Assembly (NCBI RefSeq): GCF_027922265.1
Contig: NZ_BSFI01000007.1
Span: 226,979 to 290,978, forward strand
Direction of reading: 5' to 3'
Origin: Hansschlegelia plantiphila
Lineage (GTDB): Bacteria; Pseudomonadota; Alphaproteobacteria; Rhizobiales; Methylopilaceae
DNA length: 64,000 nt
The notes under the pieces were generated by a model. It saw only the letters and a list, made by a program, of their open reading frames with translations, was not told the DNA's origin and did not search any database. Below, piece by piece: positions 1 to 8,751 of the stretch (position 1 is its first letter; every line of letters starts with the position of its first letter). The position numbers and the translations under genes were made by a program.

Positions 1-1
1 C

Positions 2-1030
2 GACGAAGCTTTAGAAAAGCTGCGCAAGGGCATGAGCGTGCTCATCCGCGAGAGCTCCATCGCCAAGGACCTCCATGCGCTCTGGCCGCTGATCACGCCG
101 CAGACCTCCGCCTTCATCGGCTTCTGCACCGACGACCGGAACCCGGTCGAGATCGCGGAGGAAGGCCATCTCGACCACATGATCCGCTGGACGATCGCGC
201 AAGGAGCCGAGGCCGCCCACGTCTACCGCGTGGCGAGCTGGTCCGGCGCCAACGCCTTCGGGATGCGCGACCGCGGACTGGTGGCGCCCGGCAAGCGCGC
301 CGACCTCGCGCTGCTGTCGGACTACGAAGGCTGCCGTGTCGAAAAGGTCATCGCCGCGGGCAGGCTGGTGACGCCGGACCTGTTCGGCGCCCGCCGCCAG
401 CCGGCGCCGGTCGGCCTCGACAGCATGAAGGCCGATCCGGTCACGGCCGCCGACCTCGTCCTGAAGGGCCGCGGCGGACCGCGGCAGGTGATCGGCGTCG
501 TGCCGGGCAAGATCGTGACGGAGAGCCTGACGCTCGACCTCGTCGAGCGCGGCGGAGTCGTGCCCGCCGACACGTCGAAGGACGCGCTGTCCGTCGCCGT
601 CGTCGCGCGCCACGGCGTCAACCGCAACATCGGCCGCGGCTTCGTGAAGGGCTTCGGCCTGCGCGGAGGGGCGATCGCCTCCTCCGTCGGCCACGACAGC
701 CACAACATCTGCGTGGTGGGCGCCGACGCCTCCGACATGGCGGTCGCGGTCAACCGTGTGATCGCGCTCGGCGGCGGCTTCGTGGTGACGGCCGACGGCG
801 CGGTGACGGCGGAGCTCGCTCTGCCGCTCGCAGGCCTCATGAGCCTCGACCCGCACGAGACGGTGCGCCTGAAGCTGGTCGCGCTGCGGACGGCGGCGAA
901 GGCCTTGGGCTGCGTGCTGCCGGAGCCTTTCCTGCAGGTCGCCTTCCTGCCGCTCTCGGTGATCCCGCATCTCAAGATCACCGATTTCGGCATGGTCGAC
1001 GTCGACCGCTTCGAGGTGCTCGCGGTCTGA
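2..1030 (+). CDS. ade: Adenine deaminase, C-terminal part (5' truncated by window edge)
   Basis: Hydrolytic deamination of adenine to hypoxanthine and ammonia in cytosolic purine salvage. The frame is open to the first base of the window, so the N-terminal half of the amidohydrolase barrel lies outside. An ATG at 32 is internal: the residues before it (ALEKLRKG) continue the family sequence. Visible motifs are FCTDDR (metal-binding Asp) near the start, GHLDHMIR, the barrel-closing APGKRADLALL, and in the C-terminal adenine-deaminase domain the diagnostic VGHDSHNICVVG. About 343 codons of the usual 560-600 are present. It ends in TGA 18 nt before the glycosyltransferase gene and has no obvious functional link to the glycan locus that follows. 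Confidence 0.93.
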   Translation, partial: DEALEKLRKGMSVLIRESSIAKDLHALWPLITPQTSAFIGFCTDDRNPVEIAEEGHLDHMIRWTIAQGAEAAHVYRVASWSGANAFGMRDRGLVAPGKRADLALLSDYEGCRVEKVIAAGRLVTPDLFGARRQPAPVGLDSMKADPVTAADLVLKGRGGPRQVIGVVPGKIVTESLTLDLVERGGVVPADTSKDALSVAVVARHGVNRNIGRGFVKGFGLRGGAIASSVGHDSHNICVVGADASDMAVAVNRVIALGGGFVVTADGAVTAELALPLAGLMSLDPHETVRLKLVALRTAAKALGCVLPEPFLQVAFLPLSVIPHLKITDFGMVDVDRFEVLAV

Positions 1031-1048
1031 ACCCCGCGAGCCCCGTAG

Positions 1049-2455
1049 ATGCCGCGCGAGAGCTGGAGCCTGCCGCCCGATCTGCCTGAGCGCGGCGTCG
1101 TCGTGGTGTCCGACCGCTATCCGCCGGACGCCGCCGGGGGCGCCGAGCTCAGCCTGCATCTGCTGCTGCGCGAGCCGCTGCTGCGCGACGGGGCGCTGGT
1201 CGTCACCTTCGACCGCGCGCTGTGGACGCCCGAGCGCAGACGCCTCGACGGCGTCGAGATCGTCGCGCTGCCGGCGCCCGCCGCATGGCCGCTGCATCGC
1301 ATGTCGCAGGCGCGCGTCGACCGGCTGAAGCGTCTGCCGTTCCGGCTGAAATGGGCGACGTTCTGGGCGCAGGCGGCCCTCGGCGCGCTGCGGGCCCCGG
1401 CGATGCATCTGCCGGCGCTCGCGCTCCGCATCGCCGGGGCGCCGCCGGGCGGCGTGCGGATGGATCACGCGACCACGCCCGAGTCTCCCGCGCCCGCGGC
1501 CGTCAGGGCTGTCGTCGAGCGGGCGCGGGCGCGTCTCGTCCACGCCGACAACGCCCGCGCGATCATGACGGCGGCCGAGGCGCTGAAGGGAAGCGGCGTG
1601 CCGCTCCTGGCCGTCGTGCGCGACCATCGCTTCACCAGCGCGCGCTTCGATCAGACCGACGCGCCTCCGCCGGCCGCGGGCTGGCGCGACCGGCTGGCCG
1701 CCGGGATCGCCGACAAGGCGCTCGCCTATCGCCAGCGGGCGCTCCGGGCGGCGGCGGTCGTGGTCGCGACCAGCCGGCATCTGGAGGAGACGCTGCAGGG
1801 AATCGTTCAGCCTGCGCGCCTGACGCGGGCCGGGCTCGTGCCCGTGGAGCCGGCGCCCGCCGCGGCGCCGCGCGACCCGAGATCGGGCTTCCGGATCCTC
1901 GTCGTCGGATCGCTCACCGCCAACAAGGGGCAGGTTCATCTGCTGGAGAACTGGTCCAGGCTTGCGGCGCTGATCCCCGGCGTCGAGATCGACGTCGCGG
2001 GCGACGGGCCGGACCGCGACCGGCTGGCCGCGATGATCGAGGCCGACGGCGCAGGCGCGCTGGCGCGTCTGCATGGCCGGCTGTCGCCGGAGGCGCTGGG
2101 CCGGCTCTACGCGACCTGCGACGTCGTCGCGCTGCCGACGCTGTGGCGCGAGCCGTTCGGCCGCGTGCCGCTGGAGGCGGGCGCAGCCGGCCGGCCGGTC
2201 GTGGCCTACGCCTCGGGAGGCCTCGCCGAGACCGTGGTCGACGGCGTCACCGGGCGGCTTGTCGCGACCGGAGACGTCGAGGCCTTCATAGCCGCGCTCG
2301 CCGCGCTCGCAGCCGACGAGGCGAAGCGACGCGCGATGGGCGAGGAGGGCCGCCGCCTGGCCTCGGCGCGGGCGGCGGACAGGCTGGCGGAGATGCTGGA
2401 GCGACTCTGGGCGAAGGCCGGCGAAGGTTCTTCGGACCGATCGGGACAGGCGTAG
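1049..2455 (+). CDS. GT4-family glycosyltransferase (GT-B fold)
   Basis: A 468-residue retaining glycosyltransferase of the glycogen-synthase-like type, expected to move a nucleotide-activated sugar onto a growing glycan at the cytoplasmic face of the membrane. The N-terminal acceptor domain starts RGVVVVSDRYPPDAAGGAEL, the usual GG-A-E entry of GT4 enzymes. The C-terminal donor domain begins near residue 290 (RILVVGSLTANKGQVHLLE) and holds the E-x7-E motif in WREPFGRVPLEAG around residues 367-375. No membrane segment or signal peptide is seen. It is the first gene of a co-directional run of glycan genes. The donor and acceptor cannot be read from the sequence. Confidence 0.88.
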   Translation: MPRESWSLPPDLPERGVVVVSDRYPPDAAGGAELSLHLLLREPLLRDGALVVTFDRALWTPERRRLDGVEIVALPAPAAWPLHRMSQARVDRLKRLPFRLKWATFWAQAALGALRAPAMHLPALALRIAGAPPGGVRMDHATTPESPAPAAVRAVVERARARLVHADNARAIMTAAEALKGSGVPLLAVVRDHRFTSARFDQTDAPPPAAGWRDRLAAGIADKALAYRQRALRAAAVVVATSRHLEETLQGIVQPARLTRAGLVPVEPAPAAAPRDPRSGFRILVVGSLTANKGQVHLLENWSRLAALIPGVEIDVAGDGPDRDRLAAMIEADGAGALARLHGRLSPEALGRLYATCDVVALPTLWREPFGRVPLEAGAAGRPVVAYASGGLAETVVDGVTGRLVATGDVEAFIAALAALAADEAKRRAMGEEGRRLASARAADRLAEMLERLWAKAGEGSSDRSGQA

Positions 2456-2547
2456 CGCGCGCGTCGGGGCCTTCGCCTCACCTCGGCATGCGCCCGATAT
2501 TCCCAATCGCATCGCGCGAAGCCCCCGCGCCGGTGTAATGACATCGC

Positions 2548-3636
2548 ATGTCCGCCCCCGCCGACCTCGTCGTGGTCTCCTCGCCGCTGCAGTGCATGAA
2601 CGCCGTCGAGCATCGCGCGCGGACAGGAGGGCTCGCGGACGTCGTGCTGATCGGCGACCGGGCGGGCGGCGGCGCGGCGGCGCTCGACGTGCTCAAGCGG
2701 CGCCCGGGCCTGTGGCGGCGCATCCTCTCTCACCCGCGCCGGCCGCAGCCCTCCCGCCTGCTGCCGCTGTTCGCGCGCGACCTGCTGGACGCCGGCCACC
2801 GCGCCAGCCTCGAACGGCTCGCGAGCACGCTCGGGCCGCGGCGCACGCTGGTGTTCGGCGATTACCGCAACGTCTCGCAGCGCGTGATGGTCGAGCGCGT
2901 CCCGCATGACGAGCTCGTTCTGGTCGACGACGGCTCGGTCGCGCCCCAGGTCGCGGCCGCGCGCGCCGGACGACCGCAGGCGGCCGATGCGGCGCGGTTC
3001 CAGCCCGGCTGGTTCCGGACCGGGCTCGGCCGGTCGGCGCTCGGCGAGCGTCCCCCCGCCGCGCCGCCGGCGCTCACCTTCTTCACGATCTACGGAACGC
3101 TGATGGAGGGCGTTCTCGCCCCTTCCGACCGCGTCGTGGCTCACGCCTACGAGGCATGGCGGACGGGCGAGCGCGAGATCGCCCGCGGCGACGCCGTCTG
3201 GACGCTCGGCTCCAACCATGTCGAGGCCGGGATCTGCTCCGAGGAGGCCTACCGGTCGCTGGTGCTCGGCGGCGTCGCGGCGCTTCGAGGCGAGGGGCGA
3301 AGCGGGCCGTTCCTTTACCGGCCGCATCGCGGCGAGAACGCGGCCCGCGCCGCGCGGCTCGCAGCCGAGGCAGGCATGACGCTCGCGCCGGCCGGCCCGC
3401 CGGTCGAACTCGCCTTCCTCGACGCCGATCCGCGTCCGTCCGTCGCGATGGTGATCGCCTCCACCGCCGCGGATACGCTGAGCGTGATCGATCCCGGTCT
3501 CGAGATCGTGCGTCTTGCGCCGCCGGAGGGCTATCTTCGCCGCCAGCGCGACCACATCCTCGCCGTGATGGAAGGGCACGACGCGTTCAATCGGCGACTG
3601 CGCGTGATCCGTCCGCAAGCTTCGAGTCCGGCATGA
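2548..3636 (+). CDS. Polysialyltransferase/GT52-like glycosyltransferase
   Basis: Predicted CMP-nonulosonate-dependent transferase, 362 residues. It opens with DLVVVSSPLQCMNAVE, the SPLQ-x-x-NA-x-E signature I associate with bacterial alpha-2,8-polysialyltransferase-like and GT52 sialyltransferases. The short motifs of GT38/52/80/97-type sialyltransferases can be picked out: the acidic D/E-D/E-G element as VDDGS (residues 126-130), an HP-like element in YRPHRGEN (about 258-265, with HR instead of HP) and an S/T pair in VIASTAADT (about 303-311). Its stop overlaps the next start (ATGA at 3633-3636), so the two are translationally coupled. NeuB- and NeuA-type genes 1.4-2.4 kb downstream supply the matching donor pathway. 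The family is inferred from motifs; linkage specificity is unknown. Confidence 0.68.
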   Translation: MSAPADLVVVSSPLQCMNAVEHRARTGGLADVVLIGDRAGGGAAALDVLKRRPGLWRRILSHPRRPQPSRLLPLFARDLLDAGHRASLERLASTLGPRRTLVFGDYRNVSQRVMVERVPHDELVLVDDGSVAPQVAAARAGRPQAADAARFQPGWFRTGLGRSALGERPPAAPPALTFFTIYGTLMEGVLAPSDRVVAHAYEAWRTGEREIARGDAVWTLGSNHVEAGICSEEAYRSLVLGGVAALRGEGRSGPFLYRPHRGENAARAARLAAEAGMTLAPAGPPVELAFLDADPRPSVAMVIASTAADTLSVIDPGLEIVRLAPPEGYLRRQRDHILAVMEGHDAFNRRLRVIRPQASSPA

Positions 3637-4928
3637 CGATGGAGACCCCTGAGCCAAAGCCCTCAGGCCGCTTCGCCGGCCGCCGGGTGCTTGCGCTCGG
3701 GACATTCGACAGCTTCGTGAAGACCGCCGCCGCCATCGGACGCCTGTTCGAGGCGGAGGGCGCGAGCATGCGGATCGCGGCTCTCGCCGCCGACGCCGGC
3801 CAGCTCTCGGCGCGGCAGTTGCGGGCGGGCGGCGTGCACGAAAGCGTTCCGGTGCTCGCCGCCGAGACGCTGGTCTCCGCGCGCCTGTTCCGGGACGCGC
3901 AGATCGTGATCGCCGTCGTGGACGGCGGCCGCGCGCGCGAACTGTTCCTCGCGATGGCGGCGGCCGACTTCAGCCGCGAGCCGTCGCGGCCGATCGTGGT
4001 GGTCGCCTCGCCCGGCGTCGTGCTGGCCGATCACCTCGCGGGCTTCATGAGCCGGGCGCCGGCCGACATCCTCTGCTTCAACACCCCGGCGGACCGCGCG
4101 CTCTACGAGGCGGCCGCCGCCGAGATCGGCGTCGACGCCACCAACGCCATCGTCACCGGACTTCTGGGCCTCGACCGGCGGCCGCGGCCGGAGCCGACCG
4201 GCCGCCCGTCGATCGTGTTCTTCGAGCAGCCGGTCATTCCTTCGCGGCGGATGCAGCGGACGCATCTGCTCTCCGGGCTTATCGACGTCGCGAAGCGCTT
4301 TCCGGACGCCGACGTGCTGGTGAAGCTGCGCCACGCCCGCGACGAGCGCGCCCATCACGCCGCGCGTTTCCATCTCGACGATCTGGCGCGCGAACTGTTC
4401 GCACGCGGCGGCCGGCCTGCGAACCTCAGCTTCACGCATGAGCCCGCGCATGAACTGATCGAGCGCGCGTCGGTGGTCGCGACCGTGAGCTCGACGGTCG
4501 CGATCGAGGCGATGGCGCGCGGCGTCCCCACCCGGATCGTCTCGGATTTCGGCGTCTCGGAAATCCTCGGCACCACCTATTTCGTCGGCTCCGGCTGCCT
4601 TGCGCCGATCGCGGCGCTCCGGCCGGATCTGGCCGCCCAGGTGAACCCCGGCTGGCTGGCAGGCTCCGGCGCCGCCGCCGCTCCCGAAGCGCTCCTGTCG
4701 CAATGCGCAAGCCTGCTCGACGGCCAGGACAGGCTGGAGGCGGCGCTTCCGCTCCGCGCTCTGATCCCGGCTTACGGTTCGGACGCCTGGCTGAACTTTG
4801 CGCTCGGCCGCGGGGGCGCCGTGGCGCTCCATGCTCCCCATCTCGCCGAAAAGCCGCGCCGGCTCGGCTTCATCGCGGCGGTCGCCAGCCGGTTGCGGCA
4901 GGCGCGCCGGTTTACGCCGCGCGGGTGA
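3633..4928 (+). CDS. Putative glycosyltransferase, DUF6716-like (paralogue 1)
   Basis: A 431-residue protein starting at the ATG that overlaps the upstream stop (ATGA). The N-terminal half begins RRVLALGTFDSFVKTAAAIG, Rossmann-like. The C-terminal half contains RPANLSFTHEPAHELIERA, VATVSSTVAIEAMARGVPT and IVSDFGVSEILGTTYFVGSG, a GT-B-like donor-site layout in which the SST-AIEA region would contact the donor phosphate. The gene at 7197-8573 has the same landmarks in the same order (RPANLFVSYEPLDDLLPRAD, GTISSTALFDALDNGVPS, VADFGVRNAHGAHVVFGSG), so the two are paralogues. I assign the DUF6716 putative-glycosyltransferase family from memory of that pattern. It probably transfers or modifies the nonulosonic acid made by the two genes downstream. 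Confidence 0.6.
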   Translation: MTMETPEPKPSGRFAGRRVLALGTFDSFVKTAAAIGRLFEAEGASMRIAALAADAGQLSARQLRAGGVHESVPVLAAETLVSARLFRDAQIVIAVVDGGRARELFLAMAAADFSREPSRPIVVVASPGVVLADHLAGFMSRAPADILCFNTPADRALYEAAAAEIGVDATNAIVTGLLGLDRRPRPEPTGRPSIVFFEQPVIPSRRMQRTHLLSGLIDVAKRFPDADVLVKLRHARDERAHHAARFHLDDLARELFARGGRPANLSFTHEPAHELIERASVVATVSSTVAIEAMARGVPTRIVSDFGVSEILGTTYFVGSGCLAPIAALRPDLAAQVNPGWLAGSGAAAAPEALLSQCASLLDGQDRLEAALPLRALIPAYGSDAWLNFALGRGGAVALHAPHLAEKPRRLGFIAAVASRLRQARRFTPRG

Positions 4929-5029
4929 CGCACGCCGGGCGGGTAGGAATCGGGCCGTCCGCGGGTTAGCTTGCGCTGCGGGCATAATGGCTCGGCGCGT
5001 GATCGCCGAGGGTTGCGGAGTTGGTGCGG

Positions 5030-5905
5030 ATGGTCAGAGTAATCGCCGAAATCGGCTGTAACCATATGGGAAAGCTCGATATCGCAAAGCGGATGATCTC
5101 GGTCGCCGCGGACGAGTGCAAGGCGGACGTCGCGAAGTTCCAGAAGCGGAACAACCGTGAATTGCTAACGCCGAAGCAGTATGGCGAGCCCCATCCGAAC
5201 CCCGCCAACGCCTATGGCGACAGCTACGGCGCCCATCGTGAGGCGCTCGAGTTCACCATCGAGCAGCACGCCGAGCTGAAGGCGTTCTGCGAGGAGCGCG
5301 GCGTCGTCTACGCGACCTCGGTGTGGGACCTGACCTCGGCGCGCGAAATCGCGGCGCTCGATCCGCATTTCATCAAGGTGCCGTCGGCCACCAACCTGAA
5401 TTTCGAGCTGCAGGGCTGGCTCTGCGAGAACTATTCCGGCGAGATCCACGTCTCGACCGGCATGACGACGCGCGACGAGATCGAGAGCATCGTCAGCTTC
5501 TACGAGGAGCGCGACCGCGAGGACGACCTCGTGCTGTATTCCTGCACGTCCGGCTATCCCGTGGCTTTCGAGGACCTGTGCCTGAAGGAGGTGTCGCGCC
5601 TCAAGGAAGCCTATGGCGGCCGCGTCAAGCAGATCGGATTCTCTGGGCACCATCTCGGCATCGCGGCCGACATCGCGGCGCTCACTCTGGGCGCCGCATG
5701 GATCGAGCGTCACTTCACGCTCGACCGGACATGGAAAGGCACCGACCACGCCGCCTCGCTGGAGCCCGACGGCCTGCGCCGGCTGAGCCGCGACCTGCGC
5801 AACGTCGAGACCGCCCTGTCCTACAAGCGCAAGGACGTGCTCGACGTCGAGGACGAGCAGCGCAAGAAGCTGAAATGGCAGCCCGGCCTGCGCGCCGTGG
5901 GGTGA
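5030..5905 (+). CDS. NeuB-type nonulosonic acid synthase, short form without SAF domain
   Basis: Condenses a hexose or HexNAc (or its 6-phosphate) with PEP to give a nine-carbon 2-keto acid. ATG 5030 is preferred: GCGGAG sits about 9 nt upstream, while TTG 5021 and GTG 5024 lack a usable site. Family motifs are VIAEIGCNHMG, AKFQKRN, IKVPSATN, HVSTGMTT, YSCTSGYP, GFSGHHLG and IERHFTLDR (the last two hold the metal-binding His pair), and GTDHAASLEPDGL. The protein ends about 30 residues after that motif, at 291 aa, whereas classical NeuB is about 340-350 aa with a C-terminal SAF/antifreeze domain. The segment usually reading GSGE is PSAT here, so a substrate-contact Glu also appears changed. 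Product could be Kdn or another non-N-acetyl nonulosonate rather than Neu5Ac. Confidence 0.85.
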   Translation: MVRVIAEIGCNHMGKLDIAKRMISVAADECKADVAKFQKRNNRELLTPKQYGEPHPNPANAYGDSYGAHREALEFTIEQHAELKAFCEERGVVYATSVWDLTSAREIAALDPHFIKVPSATNLNFELQGWLCENYSGEIHVSTGMTTRDEIESIVSFYEERDREDDLVLYSCTSGYPVAFEDLCLKEVSRLKEAYGGRVKQIGFSGHHLGIAADIAALTLGAAWIERHFTLDRTWKGTDHAASLEPDGLRRLSRDLRNVETALSYKRKDVLDVEDEQRKKLKWQPGLRAVG

Positions 5906-6029
5906 GGGGGCCGAGGGCCCTCCGCGGCGCCCAGACGATCTCCAGCGTTCCCCCGACGCGTCTTGCTCCCCGCGCGCGCCCATGCGACACGGCCGAAATC
6001 ATGTGGCCCAGCGTGGGAGCGGTCGTCAG

Positions 6030-7193
6030 TTGAAACGGGTGGCGGTCATTCCCGCGCGCGGGGGCTCCAAGGGCTTGCCGCGCAAGAACCTTCGTCTGCT
6101 CGGCGGCGTCCCGCTGGTCGCGCGCACCGTCGCCGCGGCGCGGGCCGCTGCGACGATCGATGCGGTCTATGTCTCGACCGACGATCCGGAGATCGCGGCC
6201 GCGGCGCGGGCCGCGGGCGCCGGGACGATCGACCGGCCGGAGGAGATCGCCGGCGATGCGTCCTCTTCCGAGAGCGCGCTCGTCCACGCCCTCGGCATGA
6301 TCGAGGCGGAGGGCGAGTCGGTCGGCGTGCTCGTCTTCCTGCAATGCACCTCGCCCTTCACGACGCCCGCCGAAATCGACGCCTGCGTCGCGGCGCTCGG
6401 GCGTGAAGGGGCCGCCTGCGCCTTCACCGTCGCGCCCGACCACGGTTTCCTCTGGGGCGTCGGCGCGGACGGCGCGGCCTTCGGCGTCAACCACGACCAT
6501 ACGGCTCCGCGCAGGCGGCGGCAGGACCTCGAGCCGCGCTATCGCGAGACCGGCGCGGTCTACGCGATGGACGCGCTCGCCTTCCGCGCCGCCGGCTCGC
6601 GGTTCTGCGGAAAGACGATCCTCGTGCCGGTCGACGGGCCAACGATCGAGATCGACAGCGCGGCCGACCTCGCGCTCGCCGAGGCGATGCTGGTGGTCCG
6701 CGCCGATGCGCGCCCGCCGATTCCCAGCGGCCTGAAGGCGCTGGTGATGGATTTCGACGGCGTGTTCACGGACGATCGCGTGCTCGTCGATCAGGACGGC
6801 CGCGAGGCCGTGTTCGCCAGCCGCTCGGACGGCATGGGCCTCGACCGCCTCGCCAGGTTGACGGACATCAAGCTGCTGATCCTGTCCAAGGAGCCGAACC
6901 CGGTCGTCTCGGCGCGCGGGCGAAAGCTCAAGATCGAGGTGCGGCAGGGGATCGACGACAAGCTGCCGGAGCTCGACCGCTGGCTGGCGGAGCACGGCTT
7001 CGGCCGCGGCGAGGCCGCCTATATCGGCAACGACGTCAACGATCTGGCCTGCATGCGCGCGGTCGGCTTTCCTGTCGCGCCGGCCGACGCCCGGCCCGAG
7101 GCGCTCGCCGCCGCGCGCTACGTGACGAAGGCGGATGGCGGCAAGGGCGCGCTGCGCGAACTGTGCGAGGCGCTGATACTCGCCGCAGGCTAG
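6030..7193 (+). CDS. neuA: CMP-nonulosonate cytidylyltransferase fused to KDO8P-phosphatase-like HAD domain
   Basis: A bifunctional enzyme of about 387 aa. Residues 1-230 are a NeuA domain (VAVIPARGGSKGLPRKN at 4-20, then STDDPEIAAAAR, LQCTSPFTTPAEID, YRETGAVYAM and PTIEIDSAADLALAE) that activates the nonulosonic acid with CTP. From about residue 237 a HAD domain of the KDO-8-phosphate phosphatase type follows, with catalytic VMDFDGVFTDD and distal GNDVNDLACM, so it looks active. The order matches vertebrate CMAS-type and some actinobacterial enzymes. TTG 6030 is chosen because the protein then begins directly at the conserved MKRVAVIPARGG and GGGAG lies 10 nt upstream; ATG 5982 would add 16 unconserved residues. 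The phosphatase may act on the 9-phosphate made by the adjacent synthase. Confidence 0.88.
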   Translation: MKRVAVIPARGGSKGLPRKNLRLLGGVPLVARTVAAARAAATIDAVYVSTDDPEIAAAARAAGAGTIDRPEEIAGDASSSESALVHALGMIEAEGESVGVLVFLQCTSPFTTPAEIDACVAALGREGAACAFTVAPDHGFLWGVGADGAAFGVNHDHTAPRRRRQDLEPRYRETGAVYAMDALAFRAAGSRFCGKTILVPVDGPTIEIDSAADLALAEAMLVVRADARPPIPSGLKALVMDFDGVFTDDRVLVDQDGREAVFASRSDGMGLDRLARLTDIKLLILSKEPNPVVSARGRKLKIEVRQGIDDKLPELDRWLAEHGFGRGEAAYIGNDVNDLACMRAVGFPVAPADARPEALAAARYVTKADGGKGALRELCEALILAAG

Positions 7194-7196
7194 CCG

Positions 7197-8573
7197 CTAG
7201 GCCGGAAACTCGCCGACGACCCGCCGGCGCAGCCGTTTGTAGGCGCCGTAGAGCCCGAAGCGGCGGGCGGCGCGGGCGGCGCGGCCCTCGCGGGTGCGCC
7301 AGGCCTCGTCGATAGCGCGCTGCCGGTCGGAGCGCTCGATCGCCGAGCCGAGACGGCCGATCGCCGCGCGGGCGGCGGCGCAATCGCCGGCCGCCCAGGC
7401 GGCCTCCGTCTCGTTCCGCGAGGCGATGATGGTCCTGGCGAACGCCGATGACGGCGCCGCGCCATGGGCGGCCTCCTCGAACATGTAGAGGGCGTTCGGC
7501 AGCGGGACGGACGGGTCGAAGGCTTCGAGCCGGTCGATCAGCGCATCAGGGGAATGCTGGTCGCCATAGCCGACGCGGTCGAGCCACTGCGGGTCGGGCG
7601 CGCGGCGCGGCGCGGCGTCGAGCGAGGCGAGTTCGCCCAGCTTCACGCTGAGCCCGCTGCCGAACACGACATGGGCGCCGTGCGCGTTGCGGACGCCGAA
7701 ATCCGCGACCAGCAGGCTCGGCACGCCATTGTCGAGCGCGTCGAACAGCGCGGTCGAGGAGATCGTGCCGAACAGGTCGGCGCGCGGCAGCAGATCGTCA
7801 AGCGGCTCATAGGAGACGAAGAGGTTCGCCGGCCGGTCGGGCAGCTTCGCGACCAGCTTCTCGACATGGCGGGTCTGGTCGTGGAAGGTCTGCTCCTCCG
7901 GGCGCACGCGCGCCTTGATCGCGACGTCCCATCCCGGGCTCGCGGCGGCGAGCCGCGCGAGCGCCGTGACCAGCTCGAACCGCCGTCTGGGATCGGCGGG
8001 CGCAGCGACCTGCTCGGCGAACACGAACAGCCTGCGGCCCGGCCCCGGCTGCGGCTTCATCGGCTGCGGCGCGGCGTCGGTCCGGCGCCTCAGGCCGGTG
8101 ACGACCACCGGTTGTCCGGAAAATTCCGTGGTCGTGACGAAATGCGAGAACGCCTCGCGGTCGCGCGGCCCGTTGAGGCAGATCTGGTCGAAGCCGAGAC
8201 GCCAGGCGACGCCTTCCTCGAACCGGTTGAGCACCAGCCCGTTGAAGCCGCAGAACAGCGCAGGCCGCGGGCGCCCGAGCACGCGGGCGGCCAGCTCCGC
8301 GGCATGGCGGAAGAGCGCGACCCGGCTGCCGGTCGCATAGACCCCGATGGCGTCGCAGCCGAGCGCGTCCTCCTGGACGGCGAGCGCGCCGAGCGAGCGC
8401 TCGATGATCTCGAACCGGCCGGAAAGCCGCTCGCGAACCGCGCCGCCCATCCGTCCGGCGTCGATCGCGAAACCGACGCGCCAGCCGCGTGCGGCGAAGG
8501 ACAGCGCGAGCGGTAGCGCGCCGAAGACCTGACTGTCGAGGTCGCATGCGAACAGAACGCGGCGTTGTTTCAT
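7197..8573 (-). CDS. Putative glycosyltransferase, DUF6716-like (paralogue 2)
   Basis: A 458-residue protein on the opposite strand, its stop 3 bp from the stop of the NeuA-HAD gene (convergent). It begins RRVLFACDLDSQVFGALPLA and repeats the landmarks of the 3633-4928 gene: a Rossmann-like N-terminus, a central FVFAEQVAAPADPRRR, then RPANLFVSYEPLDDLL, GTISSTALFDALDNGVPS and HVVFGSGLSVKLGELASL. The C-terminal 60 residues are Arg/Ala-rich and likely peripheral to the membrane. Because both paralogues flank the nonulosonate genes, roles as the initiating and extending (or alternative) transferases of one polymer are plausible but unproven. The actual activity has not been read from sequence. 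Confidence 0.6.
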   Translation of the reverse strand: MKQRRVLFACDLDSQVFGALPLALSFAARGWRVGFAIDAGRMGGAVRERLSGRFEIIERSLGALAVQEDALGCDAIGVYATGSRVALFRHAAELAARVLGRPRPALFCGFNGLVLNRFEEGVAWRLGFDQICLNGPRDREAFSHFVTTTEFSGQPVVVTGLRRRTDAAPQPMKPQPGPGRRLFVFAEQVAAPADPRRRFELVTALARLAAASPGWDVAIKARVRPEEQTFHDQTRHVEKLVAKLPDRPANLFVSYEPLDDLLPRADLFGTISSTALFDALDNGVPSLLVADFGVRNAHGAHVVFGSGLSVKLGELASLDAAPRRAPDPQWLDRVGYGDQHSPDALIDRLEAFDPSVPLPNALYMFEEAAHGAAPSSAFARTIIASRNETEAAWAAGDCAAARAAIGRLGSAIERSDRQRAIDEAWRTREGRAARAARRFGLYGAYKRLRRRVVGEFPA

Positions 8574-8751
8574 CGAGACGTCATCGATCCGTCGCGCGGG
8601 CGGCGTGAATTTTGCCTGTCGATAAAGGCAACGATCATAGGCGTGCAGGCGTTTAACGGCCGTATGCGCGTCCCCGCTTCCGCTCCAGATTCAGGCGTCA
8701 CATCATGCCCCTCGTCCCGCCGGCCGCCCGAGCGATCCAGCGACGGTCCTC

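Noticed and set aside
11..2512. Long minus-strand open frame antisense to ade and the GT4 gene
   Set aside because: Translation is Arg/Gly/Ala/His-rich low-complexity with no domain; it is the usual antisense shadow in high-GC DNA, and the plus strand holds clear families.
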